NCBI GenBank assembly: GCA_013816645.1
Contig: JACDEC010000094.1
Location: forward strand, 1-9,228
From: Planctomycetota bacterium
GTDB lineage: Bacteria > Planctomycetota > UBA11346
DNA length: 9,228 nucleotides
Reading direction: 5' to 3'
Shown: positions 6,478-9,228 of the stretch, piece after piece
How the letters are laid out: the number at the start of each line of letters is the position of its first letter
Position numbering within the stretch: position 1 is the first letter of the stretch
Notes under the pieces: generated by a model
What the model was told of the DNA's origin: nothing
Seen by the model: only the letters and a program-made list of their open reading frames with translations
The model's database searches: none
Translations under genes and position numbers: made by a program

Positions 6478-6708
6478 ATGCAAAACGTCGCCCAGGGTCC
6501 CACCAATCACATCTGCCCGGTCTGCGCCGGCAACGTCGATGAGTTCGTTCCGCCGGTCATCGTGGTCAAACAGGAGGAGACCGGAGACACCATCCTACGG
6601 GTCGGAACCTGCTGTCCGCGCTGCGCGAGCGAGGTGGCGAGCAAGCCGATGCTGTATGCGGACGCCGCCGAGGCCAATCGCGTCGCAGAAGGCGTCACCG
6701 GCTTCTAA
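6478..6708 (+). CDS. Small zinc-ribbon / YHS-like cysteine protein
   Basis: Encodes 76 residues, starting at ATG 6478 behind a strong GAGGTGG ribosome binding site; the frame is also open to TTG at 6463 but without such a site. The protein has C-P-V-C (13-16) near the N-terminus and C-C-P-R-C (45-49) after a beta-rich middle, giving a CxxC...CxxC pattern that would bind one zinc or other metal ion. The arrangement, C-P-V-C-x-x-x-V-D followed by C-C-x-x-C-x-x-x-V and then a K-P-M-L-Y end, resembles the YHS/TRASH-like metal-binding fold. No signal peptide or membrane helix is present, so it is probably cytoplasmic. It lies between ruvB and the IclR gene, 35 nt before the latter. The function is unknown; metal sensing, storage or a protein-interaction role are all possible. 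Confidence 0.75.
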   Translation: MQNVAQGPTNHICPVCAGNVDEFVPPVIVVKQEETGDTILRVGTCCPRCASEVASKPMLYADAAEANRVAEGVTGF

Positions 6709-6743
6709 GAGCCGCGACGTTTTGGCGGGACGCAGGACCAGCC

Positions 6744-7514
6744 TTGTCGGTGGGTCCCAACCCCCTCACACTGCTGCGCATGCTGCCGAGCGAGCCCCAT
6801 CAGAGCCTCAGCGACGGCATCGAATGCCTGATGCTGCTTGCTGGGGCGCCGCGACCCATGCCGGTCGGCGACATCGCCGACCGCCTTGGCTTGGATGTGA
6901 TCCGCGCCCGCCGGCTGCTGCAGACGTTGGTGCACGCTGGCCTCGCCGCGCTGACCAGCGAACGACGGTACCGACTCGGCCATGCCGCGCATGCGCTCGG
7001 CGCGCGCTGCCTGGCTGGGAGTGGGGCCCTGGCCGCGGCGTTGCCGGTGCTCGCCGATCTGGCCCCGGGATCGTCCATCGAGCTGGGAACCCTATGGCGC
7101 GATGAGGTGACGATCCTGCACCGCCGGTCGGCGGTAGGTCACCTGGAAGCGCCCCCGCGGGATCCGCTGGCGGCGACGCGCTCAGCGATCGGCCTCGCCC
7201 TGCTCGCCTGGCATTCCGCAGATGAGGTCCGTGGATTGTTCACCGCCATCGACGGCTCGCTCAAACCGGTGCCCGGCTTCCCGTCGTACGGCGACCTCGT
7301 CGAAGCGCTCGACCATGCGCGCGCCAGCGGACATGCACGGTTGCTGGTATCGAGCCATCCCCACAGCCAGGCGCTGGCCATGGCGATCGGCGATCCGCCC
7401 TGCATGGCCGTCGCGGTCACCGGTGCTTTTTCCGATGACCAGGCTTCGATCATCGCGGCGCTGCGTGCAGCGGTCGCACGCATCGCCGCGGCGCTGCCGC
7501 GCAGCCAACGATGA
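6744..7514 (+). CDS. IclR-family transcriptional regulator
   Basis: Encodes 256 residues, the usual IclR length. The N-terminal winged helix-turn-helix spans about 21-80: the start L-S-D-G-I-E-C-L-M-L-L, a D-I-A-D-R-L-G-L helix, a recognition helix around 51-63 (R-A-R-R-L-L-Q-T-L) and a wing with R-R-Y-R-L-G. The rest (about 95-250) matches the small-molecule-binding IclR domain in size and hydrophobic pattern. Such proteins repress or activate catabolic operons in response to a sugar- or aromatic-derived ligand. Being first in an operon with L-rhamnose mutarotase, it plausibly senses rhamnose or a breakdown product; this is inference. TTG at 6744 is chosen because AGGA sits 6 nt upstream; ATG at 6780 would still keep the DNA-binding domain but has no ribosome binding site. 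The stop overlaps the next start as ATGA. Confidence 0.88.
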   Translation: MSVGPNPLTLLRMLPSEPHQSLSDGIECLMLLAGAPRPMPVGDIADRLGLDVIRARRLLQTLVHAGLAALTSERRYRLGHAAHALGARCLAGSGALAAALPVLADLAPGSSIELGTLWRDEVTILHRRSAVGHLEAPPRDPLAATRSAIGLALLAWHSADEVRGLFTAIDGSLKPVPGFPSYGDLVEALDHARASGHARLLVSSHPHSQALAMAIGDPPCMAVAVTGAFSDDQASIIAALRAAVARIAAALPRSQR

Positions 7515-7981
7515 CCACGCCGCCGACCAAACCTGGGGCGCCGACCAAGGAAGTCTCCGCCTACCGCACGCGCCAAAGCGCGCTGGCCCAGCGCTCGCGC
7601 ACCAATCGCCTGCGCCTCTACCTCGCCTGCGCCGGCATCATCGCGCTCTGCTACGCGGGCACCGAGCACAACCGCCCGCGCGGCGCGCTCGCCGGGATCA
7701 TGCCGCTGATCGTCGTCCAGACCGCGCTCGGCTTGCTGCAGATCGCCCTGGTCGGCGTGGCGGGGCGGGCACCACGCATCGCCGCCGGCCTCGGCCTGGG
7801 GGCGTTCGTCGCCCAGGCGCTGTGCGAGGTCCTCTACGCCGATCGCCTGCCCGGCAACCTGTGGGTCACCGCCCTGTTCCGCCTCTGCGTGCTGGTCGCG
7901 CTGATCGGCGCGGTGCGCGAATCGGGCCGCAGCGATCGCTGGCTGCGCGCGCAACCCGTGGAAACGGAGGACGAGCCATGA
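7511..7981 (+). CDS. Four-helix membrane protein of unknown function
   Basis: Encodes 156 residues. After a polar, basic N-terminus (about 1-33) come four likely membrane helices near 34-50, 60-84, 89-109 and 116-135, then a short charged tail ending E-T-E-D-E-P. The positive N-terminal segment predicts that both ends face the cytoplasm. I see no transporter or enzyme signature, and four helices in 156 residues is too small for a typical MFS or RhaT permease. It is locked into the operon by ATGA overlaps with the IclR gene before it and rhaM after it, so it is probably made together with them. A role in sugar uptake, or as a membrane partner of the regulator, is possible but only guilt by association. 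Confidence 0.8.
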   Translation: MTTPPTKPGAPTKEVSAYRTRQSALAQRSRTNRLRLYLACAGIIALCYAGTEHNRPRGALAGIMPLIVVQTALGLLQIALVGVAGRAPRIAAGLGLGAFVAQALCEVLYADRLPGNLWVTALFRLCVLVALIGAVRESGRSDRWLRAQPVETEDEP

Positions 7982-8373
7982 TCCGCAAGGCCTTCGTGAT
8001 GAGCGTCGCCCCCGGCATGGAAGCCGAGTACGAACGCCGGCACCGGCCGATCTGGCCGGAACTCGAGGCCGTGCTGCGCGCGCACGGCGTGCGCAGCTAC
8101 GCGATCTTCCTCGATGCCCCGACCCGGCAGCTCTTCGCCTATGCCGAGATCGACAGCGAGGAGCGCTGGGCCGCGATCGCGCAGACCCCCGAGTGTCGCC
8201 GCTGGTGGGCGCACATGCGCGACCTCATGCCCAGCAATCCCGACGCCAGCCCGGTGGCGCGCGACCTGCGCGAGGTGTTCGGGATGGATGGATTGCCACC
8301 GTCCGGAAGTCCGGAGGTCCGGAAGTCCGGAAGTCTCTCATTGCCAGGGTCCTCTGCACGCAGCGTGGAGTGA
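7978..8373 (+). CDS. rhaM: L-rhamnose mutarotase
   Basis: Interconverts the alpha and beta anomers of L-rhamnose so that the right form reaches rhamnose isomerase; a small cytoplasmic dimeric ferredoxin-like enzyme. Residues 1-104 follow the family closely: M-I-R-K-A-F-V-M, the active-site pair Tyr18 and His22 in Y-E-R-R-H, P-I-W-P-E-L, S-E-E-R-W, C-R-R-W-W and L-M-P-S-N-P-D. As I recall it, E. coli RhaM is 104 residues and would end level with our V-F-G-M-D. The remaining 27 residues (105-131) have no family counterpart and are partly encoded by the GTCCGGAA repeat array, so the tail looks acquired. The start is ATG 7978, with GGAGG 7 nt upstream and an ATGA overlap. It follows the regulator and membrane-protein genes; no rhamnose isomerase or kinase is in the window. 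Confidence 0.95.
   Translation: MIRKAFVMSVAPGMEAEYERRHRPIWPELEAVLRAHGVRSYAIFLDAPTRQLFAYAEIDSEERWAAIAQTPECRRWWAHMRDLMPSNPDASPVARDLREVFGMDGLPPSGSPEVRKSGSLSLPGSSARSVE
8301..8332 (+). repeat. Four tandem copies of the 8-mer GTCCGGAR
   Basis: GTCCGGAA, GTCCGGAG, GTCCGGAA and GTCCGGAA follow each other without gaps. Each unit contains the palindrome TCCGGA. The array lies within the 3' end of the rhaM reading frame and encodes S-G-S-P-E-V-R-K-S-G-S. It forms the left arm of an inverted pair with 8396-8423. Confidence 0.95.
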
Positions 8374-8395
8374 ACGGTCACCCCCCCGCGCATCA

Positions 8396-8423
8396 GGACT
8401 TCCGGACTCCCGGACTTCCGGAC
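8396..8423 (-). repeat. Inverted partner array of the GTCCGGAA repeat
   Basis: Read on the minus strand this is GTCCGGAA, GTCCGGGA, GTCCGGAA, GTCC: three and a half units of the array at 8301-8332 in opposite orientation. It ends 8 nt before the last base of the beta-galactosidase stop codon, outside that gene. Confidence 0.92.
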
Positions 8424-8431
8424 CGGAGCGT

Positions 8432-9228
8432 TCATTCCCTATGCCGCTCTCCCGCGTCCTCGCCCTTGGCGAGCGCGATCAGCCGGTAGGCCAGGCGGTA
8501 GGACTGGCCGCTGGCGACCCGGTGCTGCTCGAGCGTGTCGGGACCGCAGCTGGCGCCGCCCACGCCGCGCTGGCGCACGTCGAGGTGGAGGTGCACCTGG
8601 CGGTCGGGGGCGATGTCGACGGTGTGCCAGGCCTTGGTCAGGTCGTCGTCGCGGTAGCGGGTGGCCTTGCCTTCGATGGTGCCGATGGCGCTGGCGAGCA
8701 GGCCCGCACCGTTCGGCGCGCGGATCGCCATCCAACGCAGGTCGGTGAGGTTGCCGTGCTCCTGCGGCAGGATGTAGGGCACGTACTGGTCGGTGACCGT
8801 CGACGCGTAACGGCCGAGCAGCGCGCCGGCCTTGCGATCGCAGTAGCTCTCATGTGGGCCGCGCCCGAACCAGGTCAGCGCTTCGTACGCATCGGGAGCG
8901 ATCAGCTCGACTCCGAGGCGCGGCAGATCGGGAAGCTTGGCCGGCACGGTGAAGCGGTGGGCGCACGTCAGCGTCCCGTCGCCGGTCACCACCAGGTCCT
9001 GGTCCTCGACGATGGCCTGGGCGCGTTCGGCGCCCCACAGCCGGGTGCGCACCACGAGGTGGACGCGCCCATCGATCAGGCGCGCGGTCAGGCGGTCGAG
9101 CGCGCGCGTCGGCTGGTGCAGGCCGGCTTTGACCCACCGGCTGAGCGCCGGCGCGTCGCCAGGCTTGAAGTGCCACGCGCGCACGCCGTCGTTGTCGATC
9201 GGCGCCCGCCACGCGGTCAGGCGCGGGC
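8432..9228 (-). CDS. lacZ: Beta-galactosidase (LacZ type, GH2), C-terminal part
   Basis: The gene enters from the right edge and 264 residues are visible. They match the C-terminal beta-sandwich domain of LacZ (Bgal_small_N): W-R-A-P-I-D-N-D at the start, then W-F-G-R-G-P-H-E-S-Y-C-D-R-K-A-G, L-G-R-Y, Y-V-P-Y-I-L-P-Q-E-H-G-N-L-T-D-L-R-W, and near the end D-V-R-Q-R-G-V-G-G-A-S-C-G-P-D-T-L. In LacZ this domain completes the active-site pocket; the two catalytic glutamates lie upstream, outside the window. The enzyme hydrolyses terminal beta-D-galactosides. The frame is open past position 9184, so the GTG there is internal. The C-G-P form of the last motif is a known variant. It converges on rhaM, in keeping with a sugar-degradation locus. 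Localisation cannot be judged without the N-terminus. Confidence 0.93.
   Translation of the reverse strand, partial: PRLTAWRAPIDNDGVRAWHFKPGDAPALSRWVKAGLHQPTRALDRLTARLIDGRVHLVVRTRLWGAERAQAIVEDQDLVVTGDGTLTCAHRFTVPAKLPDLPRLGVELIAPDAYEALTWFGRGPHESYCDRKAGALLGRYASTVTDQYVPYILPQEHGNLTDLRWMAIRAPNGAGLLASAIGTIEGKATRYRDDDLTKAWHTVDIAPDRQVHLHLDVRQRGVGGASCGPDTLEQHRVASGQSYRLAYRLIALAKGEDAGERHRE

Larger units (their letters stand above)
8301..8423. terminator. Long inverted repeat between convergent genes; possible bidirectional terminator
   Basis: 8301-8328 pairs with 8396-8423 at 26 of 28 positions by hand, with a 67-nt loop that contains the rhaM stop codon. Placed between the convergent rhaM and beta-galactosidase genes, a transcript from either side could fold into a strong GC-rich hairpin. 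There is no T run next to either arm, so it is not a textbook intrinsic terminator. A dispersed palindromic repeat that happens to shield transcript ends is the alternative. Confidence 0.45.

Noticed and set aside
7139..7954. 271-residue minus-strand frame
   Set aside because: Antisense to the IclR and membrane-protein genes, with no domain and no ribosome binding site.
7222..8373. Extended 383-residue start for the rhaM frame
   Set aside because: The frame happens to be open upstream, but RhaM aligns from the ATG at 7978, which has GGAGG at 7 nt and an ATGA overlap; the upstream part is a shadow of the two preceding genes.
8432..9184. Complete short gene starting at GTG 9184
   Set aside because: The frame continues to the window edge and encodes the LacZ W-R-A-P-x-D-N-D motif upstream of that codon, so it is the C-terminal part of a longer gene.

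Overview
The window is GC-rich bacterial DNA, close to two thirds G+C by eye. High GC gives long antisense reading frames over almost every gene. The lineage cannot be fixed from the sequence. The mix of oversized prepilin-like proteins, a DNA-repair gene and a sugar-catabolism cluster would suit a free-living Gram-negative, possibly of the Planctomycetota/Verrucomicrobiota group, but that is a guess.

Left half (1-5196, minus strand): a tightly packed operon that reads leftwards. It encodes four secreted or pilus-type minor pseudopilins in the order GspH-like (5196-4483), GspI/PilV-like (4486-2789), GspJ/PilW-like (2792-1644) and GspK/PilX-like (1642-533). This is the canonical gspH-I-J-K (fimT-pilV-pilW-pilX) order. 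Junctions are 4-nt overlaps (TTGA, GTGA) or a 1-nt gap. The I, J and K proteins are larger than family norms, and the I protein is several times larger. A second GspI-like gene, about 80% identical to the first over its N-terminal 115 residues, starts after a 115-nt gap and runs off the left edge (417-1). The cassette is therefore at least partly duplicated in tandem.

Centre (5197-6708): a short divergent spacer with nested palindromes and a 20-bp-period repeat, then ruvB (Holliday-junction branch-migration ATPase, 5335-6384, plus strand), then a 76-residue cysteine-rich, zinc-ribbon/YHS-like protein (6478-6708).

Right half (6744-9228): a plus-strand operon of an IclR-family regulator, a four-helix membrane protein of unknown role and an L-rhamnose mutarotase (rhaM), joined by ATGA overlaps. 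It converges on the C-terminal part of a GH2 beta-galactosidase on the minus strand (9228-8432, cut by the right edge). Between the convergent genes lies an inverted pair of GTCCGGAA tandem-repeat arrays. The left array lies inside the rhaM reading frame and adds an apparently non-native 27-residue tail. The IclR, RhaM and beta-galactosidase genes suggest a plant- or algal-polysaccharide sugar-use locus (rhamnose and galactose units). No tRNA, rRNA, insertion sequence or CRISPR array is seen.
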